33,968 nt of DNA, taken from Nostoc sp. PA-18-2419. Lineage in GTDB: Bacteria > Cyanobacteriota > Cyanobacteriia > Cyanobacteriales > Nostocaceae. Each line of letters starts with the position of its first letter. The stretch's first letter is position 1. The stretch is taken from positions 1-33,968 of the forward strand of contig NZ_SZNH01000025.1 in NCBI RefSeq assembly GCF_005869855.1, written 5' to 3'. The notes under the pieces are model-generated. The model did not search any database, was not told the DNA's origin, and saw only the letters and a list, made by a program, of their open reading frames with translations. Below, one piece after another: positions 15,401 through 23,129 of this stretch. A program made the position numbers and the translations under genes.

Positions 15401-16111
15401 ATTATTCTTCCAAGTTTACAGATACCCAATCTTAAAGAACCAGAACAAAAAACTTCTCCAGAGAATTCGACTAAAGTCGATTCTTTTTCAGATACTTCAT
15501 TACAGCTAAAAAACCTTGATAATCAATCACCTGAAGAGTCTAATTCTTTAATTCCTGCTTCCTTGGGGTTGAATACTGGAAAGAAACTTTCGGTACTCAA
15601 CTCTCCTCAACTTAGTGCTGTCGAAAGCAAAAAGACTGATGTGGGTGGAACTTCACCTCAATACTCATCGCCTTCACTAATTTTTAGAAAAGCAAATTCT
15701 ACTACTAATACACCTTCCCAATGGTCAGACACACCTTCTCAATGGTCAAATGTAGAAGAATTATTTAATGATGGTAATGATGAATTTTCCAGCTTCTTTA
15801 GCGGTGGGGAATCTAAAAGTCAAAATTCTGAATTTTCTACTGTTTTTCCATCAGAATCTTCACATGCTCCTAAATACGTTTCTGCACCTATAGGCTTTGC
15901 TGATGGTGGAGAAGTCACTACACTTACATCTGTAAACACACAACCGATAACCGAAACGATAGAAAGCTCTGCTCTCAAAGATGAAGGGAATAACAAAGAT
16001 GATACAGCAAATTTGGAAGCTTTAGCCAGAGAAATTTATAGTAGATTACGCCAACGTTTGGAAATTGAACGAGAACGTCACGGCGGTTTTTCAGGTCGTT
16101 TACCTTGGTAG
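12410..16111 (+). CDS. Giant disordered repeat protein with tape-measure-like motifs, eCIS operon
   Basis: 1233 residues, rich in Ser, Asn, Pro and Gln, AT-rich in its DNA, with no signal peptide or membrane helix. A Lys/Arg-rich patch sits at about 130-172. Tandem repeats of about 84-97 residues fill about 600-860, with phrases such as APSLPLANPLQTK and TGFPNSVTSQEVVQTAKVSN. At about 936-995 lies GYATGGQVRD, then DTIPAMLTPGEFVINTRDAQ, the glycine/PAMLTPGEFV motif often seen in phage tape-measure proteins; a second GFADGGEV lies near 1161. The last 32 residues repeat the C-terminal module of the 78-residue protein. The gene lies between tube and adaptor genes, so it may be an enlarged Afp6-like protein, a tape measure that sets particle length, or a fibre. 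Function inferred only from these motifs and position. Confidence 0.7.
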   Translation: MQIIQNPLGNIHPLGISSPLANTHRLGLTKESNLLHSRSNIISHIQTKSPLVTSSQFFLSREQEPSIKPLIGWDSWDNQDTNGELPFIDFNPLESINSEENNFPNNEIVKSNISVIVPNIIENHENNDSSKKVNIQTKTKSNSQKTNKSQREPKNKTQSRKKKSVKSSPAKNVIQAAEASNILNNPYEDIFIAKKETLSAEVNSEVPILKHDFGLSGLDNTTDDNDSPNSITPTITTSTWSNVEEQPSLFRKIGNEELQEISELPFTLPSAEPSVPESILPFSQKTRLDENTTELAENSPREFSLLTNLEEKSTFSGKGNLKNKQQLDTEASQTFEISDIPISVVSPQQDFEISQVTANNQSSTTLNNLIQKQEVSPISSSQSQQEELLNIRSNNLEAITAIEPNFISESTTNDFVTENSLTNAPIPSVINFPSINEVPTLLNPLVNSQQSVESNIPSTLANSEPSLTKNPITVKQEIDSSVTSDSLASPPIQLTPNSNKIEEIKSNFQKYNENEQLVTSESQSAVVGNISDIPANVISLQRDNNLENTISESIENQPILALPEIVEAPKVSNIFPEIVEAPKISNVSSEIVPDFSPKVEKIPNIISQAPSLPLVNPLQKKQEDEKTFVTSNQENSKPLSYNQIDLETGFPNSVTSQEVVQTAKVSNIFSEISELPAVNATSPEIISDFSADIEKLTPNLISQPPSLPLANPLQTKQENLKPLSYNQIDLETGFPNSVTSQEVVQTAKVSNIFPEISEPPAVNPTSPEIISEFSPEVEITTPNLTPQAPSLPLANPLQTKHQSEKTFVNSNQENSKPLFDEERDLDTGFPDSAISQEIVQTAQVSDVSPDIGEPPKISDVSSIVETSSIFRKIVENKQIVESDLLGAIANSENSEIITFVDASDNQDISEKSTFPQNQLSTPPQVEQNTTTKNLAAPKGYATGGQVRDSHHQNNQQIAPSDTIPAMLTPGEFVINTRDAQKNLPLLHHINTGGTPDDIILPSLQIPNLKEPEQKTSPENSTKVDSFSDTSLQLKNLDNQSPEESNSLIPASLGLNTGKKLSVLNSPQLSAVESKKTDVGGTSPQYSSPSLIFRKANSTTNTPSQWSDTPSQWSNVEELFNDGNDEFSSFFSGGESKSQNSEFSTVFPSESSHAPKYVSAPIGFADGGEVTTLTSVNTQPITETIESSALKDEGNNKDDTANLEALAREIYSRLRQRLEIERERHGGFSGRLPW
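14321..14957 (+). repeat. Tandem DNA repeats inside the giant eCIS gene
   Basis: A block of about 97 bases starting CCTCTCTCCTACAACC at 14321 returns almost unchanged at 14573, 252 bases (84 codons) later; a third, diverged copy begins near 14862. The near-identity of the first two against the diverged third points to recent in-frame duplication and probable length variation between strains. Confidence 0.75.
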
Positions 16112-16144
16112 ATTTCATTAAATCAATTTAGGAGAAATACTCAA

Positions 16145-16696
16145 ATGGCAACTCCAGCAATTATTGTTACTCATAAGCGTCAACCCCAACTTGAGAAAGC
16201 CAAACTTGTAGCTTATAACGGTGAAGCACCAGATTTTGAGTTGATGTTTAATCCTACAGAAATTAGTTTTAGTCGAACTGTTGAGTGGAAAAGTAATGAT
16301 GGAAATAGAGGTACAGAACTGCTCCCAAAGGTTAACTTTTCTGGCGTCAAACCTTACACGTTTAGCCTGAAACAGTTATTATTTGATACTTATGAAACTA
16401 AAGAGTCGGTAATGACAAAGTATGTAGACAAAATCAAGAAAGGCGTAGAAACAATTAAAGGAGCAGCTGACAAACGTCCACCTGTTTACATACTAACATG
16501 GGGAACAGTGTACTTTTATTGTGTAATCACAAAGTTAACTTACACATTAAATATGTTTTTAACTGATGGCACACCAGTTAGAGCAATGGTAGATATAGAC
16601 TTGCAAGAAGTAGATAAAAATAATCTTCCTGGGGGAAAAGAATCTAAATCTAAAGACAAAGACCGGAAAGCAAATCCAAAGGTAGCAAAAAATTAA
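16145..16696 (+). CDS. CIS tube/adaptor protein (Afp7-like N-terminal domain)
   Basis: 183 residues, with AGGAGA about nine bases upstream. The protein has the core of the CIS_tube family: KAKLVAYNGEAPDFELMFNP, then TEISFSRTVEWKSN, KPYTFSLKQLLFDTYET, PPVYILTWGTVYFYCVITKL and the ending MVDIDLQEVDK. In Afp/PVC-type systems this protein joins the tube to the spike and usually has a LysM domain at its C-terminus. Here the LysM is missing; the protein ends in a short lysine-rich tail (ESKSKDKDRKANPKVAKN). It lies directly before the VgrG-like spike gene, as expected for this role. Confidence 0.85.
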   Translation: MATPAIIVTHKRQPQLEKAKLVAYNGEAPDFELMFNPTEISFSRTVEWKSNDGNRGTELLPKVNFSGVKPYTFSLKQLLFDTYETKESVMTKYVDKIKKGVETIKGAADKRPPVYILTWGTVYFYCVITKLTYTLNMFLTDGTPVRAMVDIDLQEVDKNNLPGGKESKSKDKDRKANPKVAKN

Positions 16697-16784
16697 TGGG
16701 TAGAAAAAAGTAGGCGAAAACAACTCATAAATGCTGAGTTTATCCCTCTAAAGTTTTTCATTTAATATTATTAACTGAAAGTTT

Positions 16785-18518
16785 ATGCCTGACGTAAATC
16801 TTTATCTAAGCGAACCTATATTTGAAATAGAAGGAAAGGCTGCTTCTCCTGAATTAATGAAAGATTTGCTGCAAATTACTGTAGAAGAAAGTATGCATTT
16901 ACCAGCAATATTTACGCTGGTAATACATAATAGCTATCTTCCCACATCTGAACGTCCAGAAAACCAACCTTGGCGACACGAGAAGTTTTTTAAAATTGGT
17001 AATAAAGTAACCTTAGGTTTTAAATCGGGTACTACTCAAAATCAGAATTTTAAAGAGGAGAAAAGAAAAATTTTGATTGAAGGGGAAATTACCGGGATGG
17101 AAGTTCACTTCAATGAGAAATCCGAAGCTAATATAATTGTTCGTGGTTATGACATATCGCATCGCCTTCACAGAGGTCGCTATAATCGTTCTTTTTTAAA
17201 TACAACTGATAGCAAAATAGTTAAAAAAATTGCTCAAGAAACAGGGATAAAAATTGGCAAAATAGACGAAAGTGGCGAAGTTCATAAGTATGTATTCCAA
17301 GAAAATCAAACTAATATGGAGTTCTTGCAAGAAAGAGCCGCTCGTATTGGTTTTGATTTATTCATTACAGATGACAAAATAAATTTTTGTAAACCAGAAA
17401 GTCAGACATCTTTAGTATTGAAATGGCTAGTTGATATTAGTAAATTTAGTACTCGTGTCACTAGTGCTGAGCAGGTGACATCTGTGGAAGTACGTGGCTG
17501 GGACTATACCCAAAAAAGATTGATTACCTCAACAGCCACCAAAGAGAAGCAAATGACCCAGACAGGTAATAAGCTAGGAAGTACTACCAGTAAAGCATTT
17601 CGCAATCTGCAAACTCCCAAAATGATTGTTGTAGATAAACCTGTTGCTAACAAAAAACAAGCAGACAAGATGGCTCAAGCTTTGTGTGATGAACTGGGAG
17701 GAGAATTTGTTTATGCAGATGCTAAAGCAGTAGGAAATCCAGAAATTCGACCCAGAGGAGTGATTCGTCTTGATGGTATGGGCGATCGCTATAATGGTCA
17801 GTATTATGTCACCGAAACACGTCACTTTTACAATGGGCGGGTTTATGAAACCGAGTTCGGTGTGCGCGGGTTGCGTGCTGCTAACCTATTCACAACTCTA
17901 TCCGCAAAAAAACATTTACAGCCATCTGAGACTTTATTAGTAGGAATTGTAACTGATAATCAAGACCCACAGAAATGGGGTAGAGTGAAAGTCAAGTTTC
18001 CTACTCTCACAGAAGAAGATACAAGTGACTGGGCGAGAGTTGTAGCTGTGGGGGCAGGGTCAAACAGAGGTTTCGACTGTTTACCAGAAATAAACGATGA
18101 AGTATTAGTAGGTTTTGAGCATGGCGATATCCATCGTCCCTACGTCATTGGCGGCGTATGGAATGGTAAAGACGCACCACCAGAAAAAGTCAATGACTCA
18201 GTTGGTGGACGCGGTGTAAGATTACGCACGATTAAAACTCGTGTTGGGCATACTTTACAGTTTATCGAAGAAGATAAAGCCACCAGTAAAACAGGTATTC
18301 GTATAGAAACTCAAGCTGGTCACAAAATATATCTTAATGATAGTCAGAAGTGTATAGAAATTGAAACCAAAGGCGGTCATAGAATCAAAATGGACGACAT
18401 GGGTAGATCTGTTTCAGTGAAATCAACAGGTAATATGTCATTAGATGCCGCTGGCAATATCGATATTTCCGCTACTGGTACGATTACGGTCAAAGGTGCA
18501 TTAATTCGACTTAATTAA
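16785..18518 (+). CDS. VgrG/Afp8-like spike protein (gp27-gp5 fusion)
   Basis: 577 residues. Residues 1 to about 370 match the gp27-like base, with the phage late-control D domain (IEGEITGMEVHFNEKSEANI, then GYDISHRLHRGRYNRSF). From about 382 to 465 comes the gp5 OB-fold: LLVGIVTDNQDPQKWGRVKV, LPEINDEVLVGFEHGD and RPYVIGGVWNGKDAPPE. A short beta-helix needle follows (SLDAAGNIDISATGTITVKG). Trimers make the spike on which tube and baseplate assemble. No C-terminal enzyme domain is attached, so it is a plain structural spike whose cargo would come from other genes. It is followed by the PAAR tip gene after about 90 bases. Confidence 0.93.
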   Translation: MPDVNLYLSEPIFEIEGKAASPELMKDLLQITVEESMHLPAIFTLVIHNSYLPTSERPENQPWRHEKFFKIGNKVTLGFKSGTTQNQNFKEEKRKILIEGEITGMEVHFNEKSEANIIVRGYDISHRLHRGRYNRSFLNTTDSKIVKKIAQETGIKIGKIDESGEVHKYVFQENQTNMEFLQERAARIGFDLFITDDKINFCKPESQTSLVLKWLVDISKFSTRVTSAEQVTSVEVRGWDYTQKRLITSTATKEKQMTQTGNKLGSTTSKAFRNLQTPKMIVVDKPVANKKQADKMAQALCDELGGEFVYADAKAVGNPEIRPRGVIRLDGMGDRYNGQYYVTETRHFYNGRVYETEFGVRGLRAANLFTTLSAKKHLQPSETLLVGIVTDNQDPQKWGRVKVKFPTLTEEDTSDWARVVAVGAGSNRGFDCLPEINDEVLVGFEHGDIHRPYVIGGVWNGKDAPPEKVNDSVGGRGVRLRTIKTRVGHTLQFIEEDKATSKTGIRIETQAGHKIYLNDSQKCIEIETKGGHRIKMDDMGRSVSVKSTGNMSLDAAGNIDISATGTITVKGALIRLN

Positions 18519-18606
18519 TTCCTAATGACGCTCTCAATCAGAGGCTAAAAGCGTAGCTTACTTCTCTGTAATTCATAATTCGTAATAAATATAATAGGAG
18601 ATTGTA

Positions 18607-19104
18607 ATGGGTAGACCAGCAGCAAGAATTACTGATAATGTGGCGCACCCCTTACCCCCAGTCTTAACAGGAGGACCGGGTAGTCGCAATGTATTGATTG
18701 GGTCTTTACCTGCGTGGCGGGGTATACTTGCTGCCGCAGTACCAGGTTTGCAGTCTGCTAAAACATCTTCTGATGCGGCTATCAAAGCCGCTGAGGCTGC
18801 TACCCTCGCGGCAGCTGGTACACCAGGGGCACCTGCTGCCTTATCTGCTGAACAAACTACAAAGGCAACAGCATCAACTACTATGGGTAGTGCGATCGCT
18901 ACTGCTGCTGCTGGTGCTGATATTCATAATTGCACCACACCTTTACCCGTACCTCCTCACGGTCCTGGGGTTGTGATTGACGGTAGTCAGACAGTGCTGA
19001 TTAACAATCTGCCTGCCTGTCGGATGGGCGATACTATTTTAGAAGCATTAGGGCCGCCAAATAAAATTGTTAAAGGTAATCCCACTGTTTTGATTGGCGG
19101 CTGA
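18607..19104 (+). CDS. PAAR-domain spike tip protein
   Basis: 165 residues, with AGGAG about six bases upstream. It begins MGRPAARITD and ends with CRMGDTILE then GNPTVLIGG, the classical PAAR pattern. Histidines at DNVAH and DIHNC with a following cysteine provide the expected metal site that sharpens the cone. An alanine-rich insert of about 60 residues (about 50-110, AAIKAAEAATLAAAG) interrupts the two halves; it may form a helical hairpin like those of larger PAAR proteins. No C-terminal toxin. It sits on the VgrG-like trimer and pierces the target membrane first. Confidence 0.92.
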   Translation: MGRPAARITDNVAHPLPPVLTGGPGSRNVLIGSLPAWRGILAAAVPGLQSAKTSSDAAIKAAEAATLAAAGTPGAPAALSAEQTTKATASTTMGSAIATAAAGADIHNCTTPLPVPPHGPGVVIDGSQTVLINNLPACRMGDTILEALGPPNKIVKGNPTVLIGG

Positions 19105-19155
19105 TTGCAGAAGCAGGCACTAAATCAGCCGCAATTCGTGATTATTTAGCTTAAA

Positions 19156-19186
19156 CCTCGTTTCTAGCCTCTGGCTGGGAACAAGG
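19156..19186. repeat. Imperfect hairpin repeat between PAAR and gp25 genes
   Basis: CCTCGTTTCTAGCC, a three-base loop, and GGCTGGGAACAAGG form a 14-base stem with two G-U type pairs and one mismatch. It resembles a dispersed repeat of filamentous cyanobacteria. Lying within the operon in a 190-base gap, it could reduce read-through or serve as an RNA processing site (inference). Confidence 0.5.
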
Positions 19187-19189
19187 CAA

Positions 19190-19213
19190 TTTTGAATTTT
19201 GAATTTTGAATTA
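19190..19213. repeat. Heptamer tandem repeat (TTTTGAA)
   Basis: Three head-to-tail copies of TTTTGAA, the short tandemly repeated repetitive type known from Nostoc-like cyanobacteria. The same unit occurs at 23103-23126, also between operon genes. Confidence 0.7.
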
Positions 19214-19295
19214 CCTGGAGGGTTCGACCTTTGGCGAATAGGCTTTACCGCTTTGTGCCGATATCTTTGAAGATATACATGTCACAGCTGTCTAA

Positions 19296-19718
19296 GTGCC
19301 AGATATGGTTTATGGTCGTGAACGAGCCTATTTGGGAACAGGTTGGGCTTATCCTCTACGCTTGAGCGTGCAAGGTGGGATACAGCTTAGCCGTGAAGAA
19401 CAAAAAGTCAAAGAATCTATTTGGATTATCCTCCGCACTGGAGTAGGTGAGCGGGTTTATCGACCTACTTTTGGTTCGCGCTTGTCAGAACTGGCGTTTG
19501 CACCTTTAAATACCGATACTTTGCTGCGAATTCGGATTTATGTTTTGGAAGCATTAGAAGTTTGGGAACCACGCATTTTTGTTGATGAAGTTCTCACTGA
19601 TACTGACCCTGTGCGCGGCAGAATAGATATCACCATCAATTATCGACTCAAAGAAGGCCCCGATATTTACAGCTTTGTTTATCCTTTTTATTTGGTTTCA
19701 GCTGGGGAGGAATCGTGA
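19296..19718 (+). CDS. gpW/gp25-like baseplate wedge protein (Afp9-like)
   Basis: 140 residues from a GTG at 19296; an ATG at 19305 is equally possible, and neither has a good ribosome site. The protein has the gp25 pattern: GTGWAYPLRLSVQGGIQLS, an EQKVKESIWIILRTGVGERV helix-turn with the family's glutamate-arginine core, YRPTFGSRLSELAFAPLN, and a closing RIDITINYRL strand. gp25 is the most conserved baseplate part of contractile systems. In phages and T6SS it sits at the core where the sheath starts to polymerise, so its presence hints at descent from a sheathed particle. The stop codon overlaps the GTG of the next gene. Confidence 0.9.
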   Translation: MPDMVYGRERAYLGTGWAYPLRLSVQGGIQLSREEQKVKESIWIILRTGVGERVYRPTFGSRLSELAFAPLNTDTLLRIRIYVLEALEVWEPRIFVDEVLTDTDPVRGRIDITINYRLKEGPDIYSFVYPFYLVSAGEES

Positions 19719-21919
19719 ACTTTGACTTTTTACCAAAATTACCTTCTTCTAATCTAGACGATCGCGCTTTCGATGACTTGGTAGACGAATGTATAATGCG
19801 TATTCCCCGCTACTGTCCGGAATGGACAGACCACAATCTTAGTGACCCAGGAATTACGCTCATTGAGTTATTTGCTTGGTTAACTGACCAAATGTTGCTC
19901 AGATTTAACCAAGTACCGCGAAAAAATTATGTTGCTTTTCTGGAATTACTCGGTATTCGTCTCCAGCCTCCCGCCCCAGCACACACAGAATTAACTTTTT
20001 ATTTAACCGCTGCTCTGCCGGAAGCTTATACTATTCCAGCAGGATTAGAAGCTGCAACTATTCAAACTGAAACAACAGATTCTATTACTTTTAGTACGGA
20101 TTCGCCGTTAGTTATCGGCAAACCCCGAATACAGCACTTTTTAACCGCCCAAACCACCGAAGATATTCCCCAATCTCTACGGGAAAGAGTCACAACTTCC
20201 TGGACTCGTGAATTTAACGGTTTCTGGACAGGTAACGAACAATCAATTTTTGAAGAAGAACCCCAGCCTGGTAATTGCTTTTATTTAGTAATTAATTCTG
20301 AGGATTCTTTAGATGCTAATGTCTTAGAAATTATTTTCCAAGGAGCTGCCGCTACCCCTGCGGGGATTAACCCCAATCAACCACCCCGCAAGTGGGAAGC
20401 TTGGGATGGAGAAAATTGGCAACCAGTTTTATTGCAAGAATCAGATGATAAAACTCGCGGCTTCAGTTTTTACGAAATGGCGCAACAAGGTGGAAATCCG
20501 GAGCAAGGTGCAGAAATACTTTTGCATCTGCCTCAAATTTGGCCTGTAACTAACTTTACCTCTTACCGGGGTCGCTGGCTGCGCTGTACCTTTGCCATCA
20601 CCCAAAGCAATCAATCTGGTTACAACCGTCCACCACGAATTACTGGCTTAGCAGTGCAATCAATTGGCGGTACAGTCAGGGCTAGTCACAGTACGCTGAT
20701 TCTAGATGAGCGCTTGGGAATTAGTGATGGTACACCGGGTCAGAGTTTCCAACTGCAAACCTCACCAATTTTAGAGCGCAAAGAAAACGAGTATATTTTA
20801 GTTACTCCGGCTAATGGTTTGCCTCAGAAGTGGACTGAGGTAAGAGATTTTGCTGATTCTGCACCGCATCACCTTCATTACACCGTCGATTCGCTCACGG
20901 GTGAAGTACAATTTGGCCCGTTGATTCGGGAACCCAATCAAATCAAACAGCAAACCCAAGTGCGATCGCGCATTCAGCAACCATCACTCGATGATACATC
21001 TGTACAAGTCAGTACTTTAGAAAACAGCCAATCTCAACACCAGTATGGGGCGATTCCTCCCCGTGGGGCAGAGATTAGAATGGTGGCATATCGTACAGGT
21101 GGTGGCAGAGAAGGCAATGTCCAAGCTGGAGCAATTCAGTTTTTGAAGTCTGCATATCCATATATTGCCACCGTGATTAATCGCATACCAGCAATTAATG
21201 GCGCTGATGCCGAATCGCTAGAACAAGCTGTAATCAAAGCACCACGAATCCTACGTACCCGCGATCGCGCCGTCACTGCCGAAGATTTTGAAGTTTTAGC
21301 CCAACAAGCAGGTAGAGGAGCGATCGCTCGCGTGCGGTGTCTGCCAGCTAATTCTCAAAGACAAGCAGGTATAGTTACTTTAGTGGTAGTTCCCTTTGCA
21401 AACACAGATGCGATCACTCAAGGCAATGGCATGACACCAGAAGAATTTGGTCTAAGTCATGCACTCCAAGACCAAATCTTAAGTTACTTAGATGAAAGAC
21501 GTTTATTAGGAGTACAAATAGAACTACAAGAACCAAATTACGTAGGTGTTTCTGTACAAACAGAAATTGCTCTAGAACCCGCTTATGATAACCCTTATGC
21601 TCGAGAAGAAATTCGCCGTAATTTAAGAGTATTGCTGTATAAATATTTAAATCCTTTAACAGGCGGACTTGACGGCCAAGGTTGGCCGTTTGGGCGACCA
21701 GTTTATACATCCGATATTGTCGCCTTACTGCAACAAACCCCAGGCGTGCGTCATTTAGGCCCCGTCCTGCTATTTCCCATCCGCAAACAAGGAGAAAATT
21801 GGCGACGACAATCATCACCAGAACAATTAATAGACCCGGGTCCAGAAGGCTTAATATGTTCTTGGGCTGATACAAATCTGCGTTCAAATCACGACATCCA
21901 GATAATTCGTAATTCGTAA
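19715..21919 (+). CDS. Baseplate J-like protein (Afp11-like)
   Basis: 734 residues. Start is the GTG at 19715 with GGGGAGGA upstream; it overlaps the previous gene by four bases, so the two are translationally coupled. The N-terminus (DDLVDECIMRIPRYCPEW, then SDPGITLIELFAWLTDQM) is the signature of putative baseplate assembly proteins of eCIS and related particles. The middle contains beta-rich inserts with a GEVQFGPLIREP segment; the C-terminal part has APRILRTRDRAVTAEDFEVL, the J/gp6 core, and a final GVRHLGPVLLFP strand region. With gp25 and tail protein I it forms the baseplate wedge. Length fits the larger eCIS members. Confidence 0.92.
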   Translation: MNFDFLPKLPSSNLDDRAFDDLVDECIMRIPRYCPEWTDHNLSDPGITLIELFAWLTDQMLLRFNQVPRKNYVAFLELLGIRLQPPAPAHTELTFYLTAALPEAYTIPAGLEAATIQTETTDSITFSTDSPLVIGKPRIQHFLTAQTTEDIPQSLRERVTTSWTREFNGFWTGNEQSIFEEEPQPGNCFYLVINSEDSLDANVLEIIFQGAAATPAGINPNQPPRKWEAWDGENWQPVLLQESDDKTRGFSFYEMAQQGGNPEQGAEILLHLPQIWPVTNFTSYRGRWLRCTFAITQSNQSGYNRPPRITGLAVQSIGGTVRASHSTLILDERLGISDGTPGQSFQLQTSPILERKENEYILVTPANGLPQKWTEVRDFADSAPHHLHYTVDSLTGEVQFGPLIREPNQIKQQTQVRSRIQQPSLDDTSVQVSTLENSQSQHQYGAIPPRGAEIRMVAYRTGGGREGNVQAGAIQFLKSAYPYIATVINRIPAINGADAESLEQAVIKAPRILRTRDRAVTAEDFEVLAQQAGRGAIARVRCLPANSQRQAGIVTLVVVPFANTDAITQGNGMTPEEFGLSHALQDQILSYLDERRLLGVQIELQEPNYVGVSVQTEIALEPAYDNPYAREEIRRNLRVLLYKYLNPLTGGLDGQGWPFGRPVYTSDIVALLQQTPGVRHLGPVLLFPIRKQGENWRRQSSPEQLIDPGPEGLICSWADTNLRSNHDIQIIRNS

Positions 21920-21966
21920 TGACGCTCGAAGACTCGCTAACGCTGCGCTAACGTAATTCGTAATTT
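21906..21966. repeat. Dispersed repeat flanked by TAATTCG tandem units
   Basis: TAATTCG-type heptamers flank a unit GACGCTCGAAGACTCGCTAA then CGCTGCG (21921-21947), the same repeat as at 3888-3917. It looks like one repeat inserted into another. It fills most of the 94-base gap between the J and I genes. Confidence 0.65.
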
Positions 21967-22013
21967 GTCAGTAGTTATTCTCCCCCAATACCCAATACCC
22001 AGTCCCCAATCTT

Positions 22014-23045
22014 ATGGTTCAAAGTCGCTCTAGTCCGGCTGTCCGCATTCAATTAACGCCAATGCAAATTCCCGAAGCTTTACCTGTAGCGGGTTTAGCC
22101 TTCGCTAATGCCGAAAACATGAATGTAGCAGGACGTAGTTTACTCTTGCATCCTGGACACCCAAGCCAGATGGTTGTGCAAGTGCAAAACTTAGAAGCGC
22201 GTCCTTTGCAGGTAAACTTTAGCGTTGAGGGAAACTTTCCCACTCAATGGTGTCAAATTGGCACAGAAGGTAGTGAGATACCACCTCGCGGACAAATGGA
22301 TGCAGTTCTCTACTTTTCAATTCCTGAGACATTTTTTGAAGACCAAGAAGCCATAAACCCAGGTACACAAGAGAAACTAACTCTTAATTTTCGCAGCTTA
22401 GTTACTCTACACATCGATTCAGGCACAGACAACGAACAAATCCACAGAAGCGAATATTTTGATTTATATATCCGTCCTTATACTGCTTACATGGAATTCT
22501 TGCCAATTTTGTATCGTGAAGTAGACTTTATTGGTCGCTTCATGAAAATATTTGAGCAAGCTTTTCAACCAATAATTGATAGTTATAACGTCATGTGGGC
22601 AAACCTCGACCCTCTGACAACACCGCAAGCACTATTACCCTTTATGGCTCATTGGGTTGCTTGGCAAGTAGATTCCGTCTGGAATCTTCAGCAACAGCGG
22701 CGTTTAATTCGCCGTGCAGTAGAACTTTATCGTTGGCGGGGAACTCGTAAAGGATTGCGTCTCTACTTACATCTTTATACAGGCTTACCATTAGACGAAC
22801 ATTTACCTAATGAAGCAGATAAACATATTAGTATCACAGAACCTTTTGGTCCAAGTTTCATTATTGGAGAAGCACAACTCGGAAATGCAGTTTTAGCAGG
22901 TGGACAACCATATCATTTTATAGTCCGTTTGCGTTCCAATATTTCTAGTGGCATCATCAACGAACAACTTATTCAAAGAATTATCGAACAAGAAAAACCT
23001 GCTTTCTGTACCTACGAACTAACTATTGAAAATCCTGCTAATTAA
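22014..23045 (+). CDS. Phage tail protein I-like baseplate protein (Afp12-like)
   Basis: 343 residues. The N-terminal ~150 residues form a beta-rich, immunoglobulin-like part (LLLHPGHPSQMVVQVQNLEA, then RPLQVNFSVEGNFP). The rest is the tail protein I domain: YMEFLPILYREVDFIGRFMK, MAHWVAWQVDSVWNLQQQR, LIRRAVELYRWRGTRKGLRL and YLHLYTGL. In Afp-like particles this partner of the J protein completes the wedge and supports tail fibres. No fibre gene (Afp13-like) follows. No clear ribosome site; the start was chosen at the first ATG after the repeat-filled gap. Confidence 0.9.
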   Translation: MVQSRSSPAVRIQLTPMQIPEALPVAGLAFANAENMNVAGRSLLLHPGHPSQMVVQVQNLEARPLQVNFSVEGNFPTQWCQIGTEGSEIPPRGQMDAVLYFSIPETFFEDQEAINPGTQEKLTLNFRSLVTLHIDSGTDNEQIHRSEYFDLYIRPYTAYMEFLPILYREVDFIGRFMKIFEQAFQPIIDSYNVMWANLDPLTTPQALLPFMAHWVAWQVDSVWNLQQQRRLIRRAVELYRWRGTRKGLRLYLHLYTGLPLDEHLPNEADKHISITEPFGPSFIIGEAQLGNAVLAGGQPYHFIVRLRSNISSGIINEQLIQRIIEQEKPAFCTYELTIENPAN

Positions 23046-23102
23046 AAACTTAGCCAATAAAATCTTAATCTTCTCTTTCTATCTTTGTTTCTGTGTTTGC
23101 TT

Positions 23103-23126
23103 TTTTGAATTTTGAATTTTGAATTA
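23103..23126. repeat. Heptamer tandem repeat (TTTTGAA), second copy
   Basis: Three units of TTTTGAA end just before the start of the next gene; an upstream TTG start would read part of the repeat as protein, which is why the ATG at 23130 is preferred. Confidence 0.7.
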
Positions 23127-23129
23127 CTT

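Noticed and set aside
21414..21887. 157-codon minus-strand ORF inside the baseplate J gene
   Set aside because: Lies fully within a strongly supported gene; no independent features.
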